Positions 26,747 through 35,249 of a DNA stretch of 64,000 nt are shown here, in pieces (within the stretch, counting starts at the first letter, position 1; each line of letters opens with the position of its first letter). This DNA is from Flavobacteriaceae bacterium (lineage in GTDB: Bacteria > Bacteroidota > Bacteroidia > Flavobacteriales > Flavobacteriaceae), in NCBI GenBank assembly GCA_947488595.1, contig CANKZI010000002.1, positions 1-64,000 of the forward strand. Direction: 5' to 3'. The translations under genes and the position numbers were made by a program. The notes under the pieces were generated by a model. The model searched no databases. It was not told where the DNA came from and worked only from the letters and a program-made list of their open reading frames with translations.

Positions 26747-27898
26747 ATGATCAACAAACGGCTGCTTATTAAAAATCTTTTGGCTCACAATGATGAGTCC
26801 AGTTTTTATGATAAAAAACGGCAGTTGAATTTGCATACTCGCGAAGGAAAAGGCAAGTTTTTGAAGCATATTTGCGCGTTATCCAATTCAAATCCGGCCA
26901 ATAATTCCTATATAGTTGTTGGTGTCGAAGACCATGATAACGAAATTGTTGGTGATGACTTTTTTGATGACAGCCGCATACAAAATTTAGTCAATGCTTT
27001 TTTAGAAAATCCGCCAAAAATCCAATATGAAAATGTGCCTTTCCCCAATTTGCCCAAAGACAGGGTAATCGGATTGGTCACAATAAAGCCCAAAAACAAA
27101 ACATCTTATTTTAAAAAAGGCATCCATACCATTTTGGCCAAGTCAGTATTCATGAGGCGCGGCAGTAATTCGGTGCCAGTTGAAGGTACAGTGGAAAAGA
27201 ATTATCAAAATACGGCAACTGTAATTGGTATCGAAAATAATTCGCGAAACAGCATAGGTTATACTTTGGATGGTGTTATCGATTTTATGAATTTTCGGCA
27301 TAAGGATATGGCGCCAAAATACAAGGTTTTCAAAGAATTATTTGTGATTTGCTGGGCTGGAATTCCAAAAAGAGTAAAAGACAAAACGTATCTTTCAAGA
27401 GTAGATATTGAGCTCATTAATGAGCAAATCAAGCTTTTTTATTCGGCTTTAGACGAAGTAATTATTGAATTTGACGAAAATAGTTTTACGATTACCGAGT
27501 TTGTGCCTTTGGGATTGAATGACAAGACAACTTATTATCCTCTGGAACAACAAATTATAAGATTTTACGACAACGGTTATTATAAAATCGAAAACAAAAT
27601 GTTGTTTGAACCACCGGAATTCAATCGAAAAATGTTGCATCACATCTACAATGCCAATATTGCTTTACTCTCTAAAATTCAAAAAGGTGTTTCGCTCTCG
27701 GAAAGAGAAAACAAGGATTTAGAAAATGTTCCTTCGACGTTTATGATTTGTTATCTCAATGGTTTTGAAGATGCAAAACAAAAACTAATAGAGGCCAAAT
27801 CACTCTTAAAAGCGCATCAAAATCCAACCGTTTATGTCAGTTTTAAAGAGGCGTTGCGTATTTTAAGAAAGATGAAATACGACCGAACAATCGAATAA
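26747..27898 (+). CDS. AlbA_2 (Schlafen-type) domain protein
   Basis: 383 residues. The N-terminal 150 residues look like an AlbA_2 domain: ESSFYDKKRQLNLHTREGKG, then FLKHICALSN, NSYIVVGVEDHDNEIVGDD and VFMRRGSNSVP. AlbA_2 proteins are often annotated as ATP-binding but are better described as nucleic-acid-binding; some take part in RNA cleavage or regulation. The C-terminal 230 residues are not recognised (helical, ending SFKEALRILRKMKYDRTIE). It stands alone, preceded by repeat copy B. Confidence 0.82.
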   Translation: MINKRLLIKNLLAHNDESSFYDKKRQLNLHTREGKGKFLKHICALSNSNPANNSYIVVGVEDHDNEIVGDDFFDDSRIQNLVNAFLENPPKIQYENVPFPNLPKDRVIGLVTIKPKNKTSYFKKGIHTILAKSVFMRRGSNSVPVEGTVEKNYQNTATVIGIENNSRNSIGYTLDGVIDFMNFRHKDMAPKYKVFKELFVICWAGIPKRVKDKTYLSRVDIELINEQIKLFYSALDEVIIEFDENSFTITEFVPLGLNDKTTYYPLEQQIIRFYDNGYYKIENKMLFEPPEFNRKMLHHIYNANIALLSKIQKGVSLSERENKDLENVPSTFMICYLNGFEDAKQKLIEAKSLLKAHQNPTVYVSFKEALRILRKMKYDRTIE

Positions 27899-27906
27899 TG
27901 CAATTA

Positions 27907-28443
27907 TTATAAAGTGTTTCCTTTTTTCTCTTCTGTACCGCAGTGTTTTTTTGCAGCACAACAGGCAGGTTTGGCATCTTGTGATTTTTCGCCATTTGCA
28001 GCGGCTTTTTTTGCGGCTTTTCTCTCTTTTCTAGATTGTTTTTTTTCTTTTTCTTGCAACAACATTGCGTGGTCTTCTGAAGATTTTACATTGGCTACTT
28101 TATAGGTTTTTCCGTCGGCAATACCTTCTACTTTTGTAACGAAATTTTCGGGAGTTTGTTTGCTGTTATCATATTCGATCGTAGCTGTCTTTTTTTCGAA
28201 ATCAACTGTGGCTTTTTGAACGCCGTCCATCGCAGTCAGTTCTTTTTCGATTTTTGAAGCACACATTACGGCACAACTCATACCTTCAATATTAAAACTT
28301 GCTGTTGCTAATTTTTCGGCAGGAACTGTTTGTTTGGCAGTTGCAGCAATAGTCGTAGCGTTGATTTCTTTTTTATCTTCTTTGCAACCAACAAATAAAA
28401 ATGAGGAAATAGCCAGAGCGAGGATTGATTTTGTAAAATTCAT
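27907..28443 (-). CDS. Heavy-metal-associated (HMA) domain lipoprotein
   Basis: 178 residues. A signal peptide ends at the lipobox FLFVGC (C20), so the protein is an exported lipoprotein. An HMA domain spans about 46-118, with the metal loop GMSCAVMCASKIE. The spacing is C-x3-C (C57, C61), not the usual C-x2-C. A Lys/Ala-rich segment follows, then a cysteine/histidine cluster (PACCAAKKHCG) that could also bind metal. Probable role: copper or similar soft-metal binding at the envelope. It stands alone. Confidence 0.88.
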   Translation of the reverse strand: MNFTKSILALAISSFLFVGCKEDKKEINATTIAATAKQTVPAEKLATASFNIEGMSCAVMCASKIEKELTAMDGVQKATVDFEKKTATIEYDNSKQTPENFVTKVEGIADGKTYKVANVKSSEDHAMLLQEKEKKQSRKERKAAKKAAANGEKSQDAKPACCAAKKHCGTEEKKGNTL

Positions 28444-28568
28444 GATTTTTATTTTTTATAAATGATAAGATAATAACAAATTAGTTTCAAAAACGATTAC
28501 AAAATTAATAAAAAAAGCAGTCATAAATCCATTTAAAAAATAGAATTTTGCGCAACAAAAAAACAACT

Positions 28569-29435
28569 ATGATTGCAAAGAATACAAAATGGATTTTTCT
28601 GGTTGGGCTAGCCTTGATTTGGGGAAGTTCATTTATTTTGATAAAAAGAGGCTTAGATGCCTTGACGCCTTTTCAGTTGGGCGCTTTGCGCATCATTTTT
28701 GCGGCAGTATTTTTGTTGATAATTGGATTTAAAACACTGGCAAAAATTCCGCAAGCGCAGTGGAAGTTCATTGCCTTGACTTCGCTTTTTGGAACTTTTA
28801 TTCCCGCATTTCTATTTGCTTTTGCCCAAAAGCACATTACAAGTACAGTTAGTTCTATTTTGAACTCGTTGACGCCGCTTAATACTTTGGTTTTAGGCGT
28901 TTTGTTTTTTGGCTTGACTTTCAAGAGAACTCAAGTTTTTGGTGTTATCATCGGATTGATCGGTAGTTTATTGCTGATATTGAATGGCGCTATGAACAAT
29001 CCGGAACAGAATTATTATTATGCTATTCTAGTTATTATTGCGTCGGTTTGTTATGCAACGAATGTCAATTTAATTAAAAAGCACCTTTCCGATTTGTCGC
29101 CATTGACAATCAGCACAGGTAATTTTACCGTTATGCTTTTTCCGGCGCTGGTTATTTTATTTTGTACCGGATTTTTTGAGCAAACCCATTTGGTTGCTGT
29201 GAGGCAATCGGTATTTTATATTCTGATTTTGGGTGTGGTTGGTACTGGAATTGCGAATATTATTTTCTTTAAATTAGTTCAAATTTCTTCGCCTGTTTTT
29301 GCTACATCTGTAACCTATTTGATTCCGGTTGTTGCTTTTTTTTGGGGATTAATAGATGCCGAAATGCTTACGCCAATTCAATTTCTTGGGGCATTTATTA
29401 TTTTAATCGGCGTTTATTTATCGGCTAAAAAGTAA
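28569..29435 (+). CDS. EamA/DMT-family transporter
   Basis: 288 residues from the ATG at 28569 (an upstream TTG would add seven polar residues). About ten hydrophobic helices form two EamA repeats; the N-terminus WIFLVGLALIWGSSFILIKR is characteristic. Substrate unknown. Not closely similar to the other DMT transporter at 8658 beyond the family pattern. Confidence 0.92.
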   Translation: MIAKNTKWIFLVGLALIWGSSFILIKRGLDALTPFQLGALRIIFAAVFLLIIGFKTLAKIPQAQWKFIALTSLFGTFIPAFLFAFAQKHITSTVSSILNSLTPLNTLVLGVLFFGLTFKRTQVFGVIIGLIGSLLLILNGAMNNPEQNYYYAILVIIASVCYATNVNLIKKHLSDLSPLTISTGNFTVMLFPALVILFCTGFFEQTHLVAVRQSVFYILILGVVGTGIANIIFFKLVQISSPVFATSVTYLIPVVAFFWGLIDAEMLTPIQFLGAFIILIGVYLSAKK

Positions 29436-29442
29436 TAAAAAA

Positions 29443-29470
29443 AGGCTGCCAAATCAATGACAGCCTCGTT
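29443..29470. terminator. Weak terminator between DMT and M16 genes
   Basis: AGGCTG and CAGCCT form a 6-bp stem around a 12-nt loop, flanked by A and T runs, between two convergent genes. Confidence 0.55.
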
Positions 29471-29490
29471 TTATAAAAAAAAACACTTAA

Positions 29491-31533
29491 TTATTGAAAA
29501 TCAGCATCGGTAACACCTTCATTGATTTTTACATCAGACATAGTCAATTCGATTTCTATTCCGATATTGATTGTCGTTTTAAAAGGAACTTTCACGCCTT
29601 TTACGTCACGGTAATCACTGAACGGAGTAACCATTGTCATTTTTTGACCTGGCGCCACTTCTACTTCTTCGCTTTCTGCAGCTTTCAAACCGGTTTTCAC
29701 ATCGTAATACAAAGTAGTATCGCCATCTTTAATGACATAAGCATCGGCACCATTAATGTTTTCTATTCCAGAAACAGATAAACCTTCTTTCTTTAAAAGA
29801 CTCAATTCTGGAAAAGGATTGGCATAATATTTCATTGAAACCAATTCGGCAGCATCCATAGGCATCTTTTGTGGACCTTGGGCTTGATAACCTGTTTTTC
29901 CGTCATATACTTTTTTCATTGATTGACCCATTACGCTCAAGCCTTCGGTTATTTTATTGGCTGAAGAAGCTTTTTTATTATAGTCAATTGTCATTCCTTG
30001 TGCAGTTCCTGATCCAGTTACAGCGATGGTTTTTACAGCAGACAATGCTTTTTCGCCACCAACAGCTTTAATGTAGGCTTCAAAAACAGTTTTAGCATTT
30101 ACACCAGCAGGAATTTCTTTTTTGGCAACAGGTTTTTCAACTGGATTCCCGTATTTATCAAAATAGAAAATCGGAATTTTTAATTTTTCTAAACTAGGTA
30201 AAACATCTGCTCCTTTTCCTACGATTAGAATACGAGAATTATCGGCTAAGAAATATTTGTTAGCGACTCTTTGTACGTCATCTGCAGTTACAGCGCTGAT
30301 GTTTTTGATATAATTTTCGTAAAAATCAGCAGGAAGTCCTTGTGTTTGTGTGCGCAAAGCATAAGAAGCAATGGTTTGTGGTTTTTCGATTTGCATTACA
30401 AAACGACCAATATAACCTGCTTTTACGTTGTTCAACATTTCGTCAGTGACTTTTTCATTTCTGATTTTGTTGTATTCTTTAAAAATTTCAACAACTGTAC
30501 TGTCTGTTACCGCATTACGAACTTGCGTTGACGCTTCAAAGCTTGACACATACTTATCTCCACTAATGCTTGATCTTGCACCATAAGTCCAACCGTGTGC
30601 TTCTCTCAAATTCATGTTGATATAGCTGTTAAAATCGCCGCCAAAAATTTGGTTGGCAACAATCGCAGCAAAATAATCAGGATCAGTCATTTTAAGATTG
30701 GTAACATTGATGACTGCAACTTCTGACTGAACTGCATTGGGCATGTCAACAAAGTTGATTTGTGTGTATTGCACATCTTTTGGATCGGTGTAACTCACTG
30801 CTGGCGCAGTTGCTTTTTTCCAAGAACCAAAAAGTTTTTCGACCATTTTTTTAGTTTCTTTGAATTTCACATCGCCAACAATAACCAAATAAGCGTTACT
30901 AGGGACAAAATACGTATTGTAGTTGGCTTTTGCATCTGCCAAAGTAACGTTGTTCAAAGTTGCCTCGCTCAAATATTCGCCAGCAGGATGGTTTTTTCCG
31001 AAAGTTAAAACACCATTTACACGTTGTGCAACAGCAGGGACACTTTTCTCGTCAGATTTTAATCCTTCGATAATTTTTTCTTTTTGCTTGTCGAATTCTT
31101 CTTGTGTAAAATTAGGATTCAATGCGCCGTCAGCCATTAATTCTAATACTCTTGAAGCATATTTTGAAAGCGAACTTGCATAGGCGCCACCAGAATATAA
31201 ATTGATGTTGGCACCAAGAAAGTCAACTTCTTCGTTAAAAGCTTCTTTAGAAATTTTGGTTGTACCACTTCCCATCAAAGCGCTGGTCATATCGGCTACT
31301 CCTTTTTTATCGCCTTCGGCATAAGGAGCGTTGTCTATTGTAAGACTGAATGAAACGCGTGGTAATTTGTGGTTCTCAACGATCATTACTTTTAGACCGT
31401 TTTTCAATTCAAATGTTTCAGGTTTACCAATTTTTATCGATGGTGCAGGACCTGGTTTTGGCTGTGGGATAATTTGTGCTTGCATAATAATAGTTAAGAA
31501 CAAGCTTGACAATAGGAATATTGATTTTTTCAT
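29491..31533 (-). CDS. M16-family peptidase subunit lacking the zinc site, with C-terminal extension
   Basis: 680 residues with a signal peptide (MKKSIFLLSSLFLTIIMQAQ). The first ~450 residues are an M16 pair of domains, but where the zinc motif H-x-x-E-H should be it reads KGVADMTSALMGSGT, so it should be catalytically inactive. It keeps the Arg/Tyr pair typical of the second M16 half, in REAHGWTYGARSS. Beyond about 470 is an extra beta-rich domain (AYIKAVGGEKALSAVKTIAV) resembling outer-membrane lipoprotein-sorting-type folds. Such R/Y subunits pair with a zinc-bearing partner, here the gene 9 nt upstream. Confidence 0.9.
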   Translation of the reverse strand: MKKSIFLLSSLFLTIIMQAQIIPQPKPGPAPSIKIGKPETFELKNGLKVMIVENHKLPRVSFSLTIDNAPYAEGDKKGVADMTSALMGSGTTKISKEAFNEEVDFLGANINLYSGGAYASSLSKYASRVLELMADGALNPNFTQEEFDKQKEKIIEGLKSDEKSVPAVAQRVNGVLTFGKNHPAGEYLSEATLNNVTLADAKANYNTYFVPSNAYLVIVGDVKFKETKKMVEKLFGSWKKATAPAVSYTDPKDVQYTQINFVDMPNAVQSEVAVINVTNLKMTDPDYFAAIVANQIFGGDFNSYINMNLREAHGWTYGARSSISGDKYVSSFEASTQVRNAVTDSTVVEIFKEYNKIRNEKVTDEMLNNVKAGYIGRFVMQIEKPQTIASYALRTQTQGLPADFYENYIKNISAVTADDVQRVANKYFLADNSRILIVGKGADVLPSLEKLKIPIFYFDKYGNPVEKPVAKKEIPAGVNAKTVFEAYIKAVGGEKALSAVKTIAVTGSGTAQGMTIDYNKKASSANKITEGLSVMGQSMKKVYDGKTGYQAQGPQKMPMDAAELVSMKYYANPFPELSLLKKEGLSVSGIENINGADAYVIKDGDTTLYYDVKTGLKAAESEEVEVAPGQKMTMVTPFSDYRDVKGVKVPFKTTINIGIEIELTMSDVKINEGVTDADFQ

Positions 31534-31542
31534 GGTACTATC

Positions 31543-32868
31543 TTAGTTTTGAGCTTTGTCTTTAGATGGAACATAATCCAAAACCAATCTTTGGTTTGGA
31601 TTGAGGTATTTTTTTGCGATTTCTCTAATTTCTTCACGAGTAATAGAACGATAAAGATCTATTTCGGTGTTAATTAGATTAACGTCGCCATACAATAAAT
31701 AATAGGTCGCTAAATTATCTGCAATACCGTCAATACTTGAATTGCTATTAACATATTGATTTTCGTATTTGTTTTGTAGTTTTTGTAATTCTTTTTCTGA
31801 AATCAATTCGGTTTGCAAAGTCACAATTTCGGCATCTACCTCTTTCAAAATATCTGCTGCTGTATTTGGTGCTTGTGGCAATCCGTAAAGGATATAGGTG
31901 CCATAATCTTCTTGATTATAACTGAATGCACCAATTTGTAATGCCATTTTTTTGTCGTCAACGATTTTTTTATACAATCTTGAACTTTTTCCATCACTTA
32001 AAATGGTCGAAATCATATCCAAAACTCTGGCATCACGTGTTTTCATCGAAGGCGTTCTGTAGGCAGCAACCACCATCGGGATTTGAATATTAGGGTCTTC
32101 AAAAGTGGCTTTGATGGTTTCGGTTATTGGTGCTTCGGTAAAAGTTTGACGCGTAATCGGCGTTCCTTTCGGAATGGCACCAAAATATTTCTGAATCCAA
32201 GTTTTTGCTTGTGCTTTATCAAAATCACCAGCAACTACTAAAACGGCATTATTCGGGATGTAGAATTTTTTATTGAAAGCTTGAAATTCCTCTAAAGTTG
32301 CTGCATCCAAATGGTCCATTGAACCAATTGTTGTCCAACGGTATGGGTGGTTTTTGAACATATTTTTCTTAACTTCTGGAATCAACTGCCCATACGGACT
32401 GTTGTCATAGCGCAATCTTTTTTCTTCTTTTACTACTTCATTTTGTGTGTCAACACCAATTTGATTGATTACCGGGTGTAGTAAGCGTTCAGATTCCATC
32501 CACAATCCCAATTCAAGACTGTTTGAAGGGAACACTTCATAATAATAAGTACGGTCTTCGGTGGTATTGGCATTATTAACGCCGCCGTTAGAAGTTACGA
32601 TTTTAAACCACTCGCCGCGTTTGATATTTTCGGTACCTTCGAACAATAAATGTTCAAAAAAGTGAGCAAAACCTGTTCTTTCAGGATTTTCGTCTTTGGC
32701 ACCAACGTGGTACATTACTGAAGTAATAACGGTGGGAGCAGATGTGTCGTTATGCAAAATCACATGCATACCGTTGTCTAAATTGTATTCTTCAAAGGCT
32801 ACTTTTTGAGCCGAAGCAACACCTCCAAGCATAAGTGCAGCACTTAAAGCCATTAATGAGTTTTTCAT
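31543..32868 (-). CDS. M16-family zinc peptidase (catalytic subunit)
   Basis: 441 residues with a signal peptide (MKNSLMALSAALMLGGVASA). The inverted zinc motif H-x-x-E-H is HFFEH at 69-73, and the third ligand glutamate lies in NEVVKEEKRLRYDNS. This is the catalytic half of a two-subunit M16B (processing-peptidase-like) enzyme in the periplasm; the partner follows by 9 nt. Substrates are likely unfolded peptides, which is an inference from the family. Confidence 0.93.
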   Translation of the reverse strand: MKNSLMALSAALMLGGVASAQKVAFEEYNLDNGMHVILHNDTSAPTVITSVMYHVGAKDENPERTGFAHFFEHLLFEGTENIKRGEWFKIVTSNGGVNNANTTEDRTYYYEVFPSNSLELGLWMESERLLHPVINQIGVDTQNEVVKEEKRLRYDNSPYGQLIPEVKKNMFKNHPYRWTTIGSMDHLDAATLEEFQAFNKKFYIPNNAVLVVAGDFDKAQAKTWIQKYFGAIPKGTPITRQTFTEAPITETIKATFEDPNIQIPMVVAAYRTPSMKTRDARVLDMISTILSDGKSSRLYKKIVDDKKMALQIGAFSYNQEDYGTYILYGLPQAPNTAADILKEVDAEIVTLQTELISEKELQKLQNKYENQYVNSNSSIDGIADNLATYYLLYGDVNLINTEIDLYRSITREEIREIAKKYLNPNQRLVLDYVPSKDKAQN

Positions 32869-32928
32869 AAGGTTAATAATTTTTTATTGATTTTTATATT
32901 GGTATTATAACACACAATTTTGTTACGT

Positions 32929-32936
32929 CAAAAATA
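32929..32936 (-). promoter_or_regulatory. Candidate -7 element of the M16 operon
   Basis: The minus strand reads TATTTTTG, 60 nt before the start of the catalytic M16 gene, implying a leader of about 50 nt. Confidence 0.4.
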
Positions 32937-33077
32937 CTTTTTTTTAATGACTTTTTATTTGGTTGTTAATAATTTATCTTAATCCAATATACAGTTAGCA
33001 AAAAAATAGGATTTTACTAGGTTTATGATAAAACACCAAGATTTTTTAATTGCTTTAAAACTTTTTTCTTCAACTAA

Positions 33078-33107
33078 TTGGCTAATTCATTTATAGTTGT
33101 ATATTTG
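33078..33107 (+). promoter_or_regulatory. rplU-rpmA promoter
   Basis: TTG (33078-33080) and TATATTTG (33100-33107) have exactly 19 nt between them. The promoter overlaps the longer open frame of rplU, so the ATG at 33141 is the true start. Confidence 0.65.
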
Positions 33108-33140
33108 CATCCATTTTATAAACAAATAAACATCATTGTT

Positions 33141-33584
33141 ATGTACGCAATCGTAGAGATAGCAGGGCAACAATTTAAAGTAAGCAAAGACTTAAAGGTT
33201 TATGTTCATCGTTTGACCAATGAAGAAGGTTCAAAAGTTTCTTTTGACAAAGTTCTTTTATTGGATGACAATGGCACTATCACTTTAGGCGCCCCGGCTG
33301 TAGAAGGTGCTTCAGTAGAAGCCAAAGTGTTACAACACTTAAAAGGAGATAAAGTAATCGTTTTCAAAAAGAAAAGAAGAAAAGGTTACAAAAAGAGAAA
33401 CGGTCACAGACAGTATCTTACTCAAATTGTAATCGAAGGTATTGCTGTAGGTGCAGCTCCTAAAAAAGCAGCAGCTCCAAAGAAAGAAGCAGCTCCGGTA
33501 GCAGAAGTAGTAGCAGAAGAAGCAGAAGCTCCAAAGGTTAAAAAAGCACCTAAAGCTAAAAAGGAAGAAGATACACAAGAATAA
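33141..33584 (+). CDS. rplU: 50S ribosomal protein L21
   Basis: 147 residues. The first ~100 are canonical L21 ([20 protein letters not shown], then [20 protein letters not shown]). The C-terminal ~45 are an Ala/Lys/Glu/Pro-rich extension absent from E. coli L21 (103 residues) but familiar in flavobacteria. The start was chosen by homology and by the promoter. rpmA follows after 23 nt, the universal L21-L27 pairing. Confidence 0.97.
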   Translation: MYAIVEIAGQQFKVSKDLKVYVHRLTNEEGSKVSFDKVLLLDDNGTITLGAPAVEGASVEAKVLQHLKGDKVIVFKKKRRKGYKKRNGHRQYLTQIVIEGIAVGAAPKKAAAPKKEAAPVAEVVAEEAEAPKVKKAPKAKKEEDTQE

Positions 33585-33607
33585 TTAACATTAAAAACTA
33601 ATACGTC

Positions 33608-33868
33608 ATGGCTCACAAGAAAGGTGTCGGTAGTTCCAAGAATGGTAGAGAATCAGAATCGAAACGTTTAGGTGTTAAGATTTTTGGTGGACAAGCTGCA
33701 ATCGCTGGGAACATCATCGTAAGACAAAGAGGTTCAAAACACAACCCAGGTGAAAATGTTTACATCAGTAAAGATCACACCCTGCACGCAAGAGTAGATG
33801 GAGTTGTAAAGTTCCAAAAGAAAAGAGACAATAAATCATATGTTTCAATCGAAGCGTTTGAGGCATAA
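33608..33868 (+). CDS. rpmA: 50S ribosomal protein L27
   Basis: 86 residues, starting [20 protein letters not shown], with [20 protein letters not shown] in the middle. The N-terminus begins directly with the mature sequence, without the cleavable extension of Firmicutes. Second gene of the rplU operon, followed by a terminator. Confidence 0.98.
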   Translation: MAHKKGVGSSKNGRESESKRLGVKIFGGQAAIAGNIIVRQRGSKHNPGENVYISKDHTLHARVDGVVKFQKKRDNKSYVSIEAFEA

Positions 33869-33887
33869 TTTTTTTTCTACAATTTAT

Positions 33888-33918
33888 AAAAACCCATTTC
33901 GTAAGATTTGGGTTTTTT
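33888..33918 (+). terminator. Terminator after rpmA
   Basis: AAAAACCCA pairs with TGGGTTTTT around a 12-nt loop and runs into T residues, 20 nt after the rpmA stop. Confidence 0.7.
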
Positions 33919-34000
33919 GTTTTTCAGTGCATTGTGCTTTTGGATGATTTTGGCTTATTCTTCTCTAATTTATCAAAGGCCATCATTTTCAAATTAAAGT

Positions 34001-34008
34001 TATATTTG
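34001..34008 (+). promoter_or_regulatory. Candidate -7 element of pth
   Basis: TATATTTG lies 61 nt before the pth ATG. Confidence 0.45.
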
Positions 34009-34069
34009 TAAAATATATAAATAATTCATACTCTTTTACAGAAAGCCAAAAGAAGAAAATAAAAAATTT

Positions 34070-34636
34070 ATGAAGAAATTTTTAATTGTTGGTCTCGGCA
34101 ATATTGGCGCAGAATATGTCAATACACGTCACAATATAGGATTTAAAATACTTGATTTTTTTGCTAATAAAGAAGGCGTTATTTTTGAAACAGTAAAGCT
34201 TGGAGCATTGGCCGAATTCAAATTCAAAGGGCGTACTTTTTTGCTTTTGAAACCCAACACTTACATGAATCTATCTGGAAAAGCAATACAATTTTGGCTG
34301 AACAAAGAAAGTATACAGATCGAAAATTTATTGGTGATTACCGATGATTTGAATTTGTCTTTTGGAACCATCCGAATCAAACCTAAAGGGAGTGATGGTG
34401 GGCATAACGGATTAAAAAACACGAATTTGATTTTGAACACCCAAAATTATGCGCGTTTCCGTTTTGGGATTAGTGACGAATTTAAAAAAGGCCAACAAGT
34501 AAATTATGTTTTGGGAGAATGGGACGAACATGAAAAAGAAAAACTTTCAGAACGATTGGCTTTGGCGTCAGAAGTTATTTTGTCTTTTGGAACAGCAGGA
34601 CTCGAAAATACAATGACTCTTTTTAACGGAAAATAA
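34070..34636 (+). CDS. pth: Peptidyl-tRNA hydrolase
   Basis: Releases peptides from prematurely dropped peptidyl-tRNA. 188 residues: VGLGNIGAEYVNTRHNIGF has the catalytic histidine (in TRHNIG), KPNTYMNLSGKAI carries the conserved Asn, DDLNLSFGTIRIKPKGS the catalytic Asp, and GGHNGLKN the second conserved Asn. Length is normal. It follows the ribosomal operon, as often. Confidence 0.96.
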   Translation: MKKFLIVGLGNIGAEYVNTRHNIGFKILDFFANKEGVIFETVKLGALAEFKFKGRTFLLLKPNTYMNLSGKAIQFWLNKESIQIENLLVITDDLNLSFGTIRIKPKGSDGGHNGLKNTNLILNTQNYARFRFGISDEFKKGQQVNYVLGEWDEHEKEKLSERLALASEVILSFGTAGLENTMTLFNGK

Positions 34637-34673
34637 ACGGCAAGCTATTTGTCACCAAATAAAATAACTTATT

Positions 34674-35192
34674 ATGAAATATTTTGCGCTATTATCCCTT
34701 TTTTTAATTTGCTCTTGTGCTATAAAAAACAAATCGGCCGAGTTTGCACTTAAAAAATCCGTTATTTTATCCGATTGTCCAAAAGATGCGACATGCGAAA
34801 TTATAGTCAATAACAACAAAGCGATGGTGGTCAAAACAGATGAATTCGGAAAAATATATTATGAACTAATCGACAATAAAGAAAAAAATGTATTGGTTTA
34901 TTCGTATTACAAAACTGTTCCAAAAGGAATGCAAGACGGACATTATAAAGAAGATGTCGTAATAGAAATCAACAAAAATATACAAGACGGCGCATTTTCT
35001 GATTTTTCAGACAAAGGGATGAAAGTACTTTTTGGTCGTTTTTGCTACTGCAAAGGCTATACGGGGAATTATAAAATCGATAACGGAATGCTAAAAATAA
35101 CTACCAAAAACAAGCAATACCATTTTGACTTTAATTTTACTGTAAAAGAAGTGCCACAAATTATAAAAAATATTCAGTTTGTAATTGAATAA
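34674..35192 (+). CDS. Putative lipoprotein, function unknown
   Basis: 172 residues. MKYFALLSLFLICSC ends in a lipobox-like CSC, so an exported lipoprotein is likely. The rest is beta-rich with two further cysteine pairs (SDCPKDATCE and FCYCKGYTG) that could form disulfides. No named family recognised. 37 nt after pth; it ends at a strong bidirectional terminator. Confidence 0.75.
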   Translation: MKYFALLSLFLICSCAIKNKSAEFALKKSVILSDCPKDATCEIIVNNNKAMVVKTDEFGKIYYELIDNKEKNVLVYSYYKTVPKGMQDGHYKEDVVIEINKNIQDGAFSDFSDKGMKVLFGRFCYCKGYTGNYKIDNGMLKITTKNKQYHFDFNFTVKEVPQIIKNIQFVIE

Positions 35193-35227
35193 AAAAGCGC
35201 GTCTTCAAAATTAGAAGACGCGCTTTT
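35193..35227. terminator. Strong bidirectional terminator
   Basis: A perfect 14-bp stem (AAAAGCGCGTCTTC with GAAGACGCGCTTTT) and a 7-nt loop separate the convergent lipoprotein and metalloprotease genes. Confidence 0.9.
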
Positions 35228-35249
35228 ATGTTTTGTAATTTGCTAAAAA

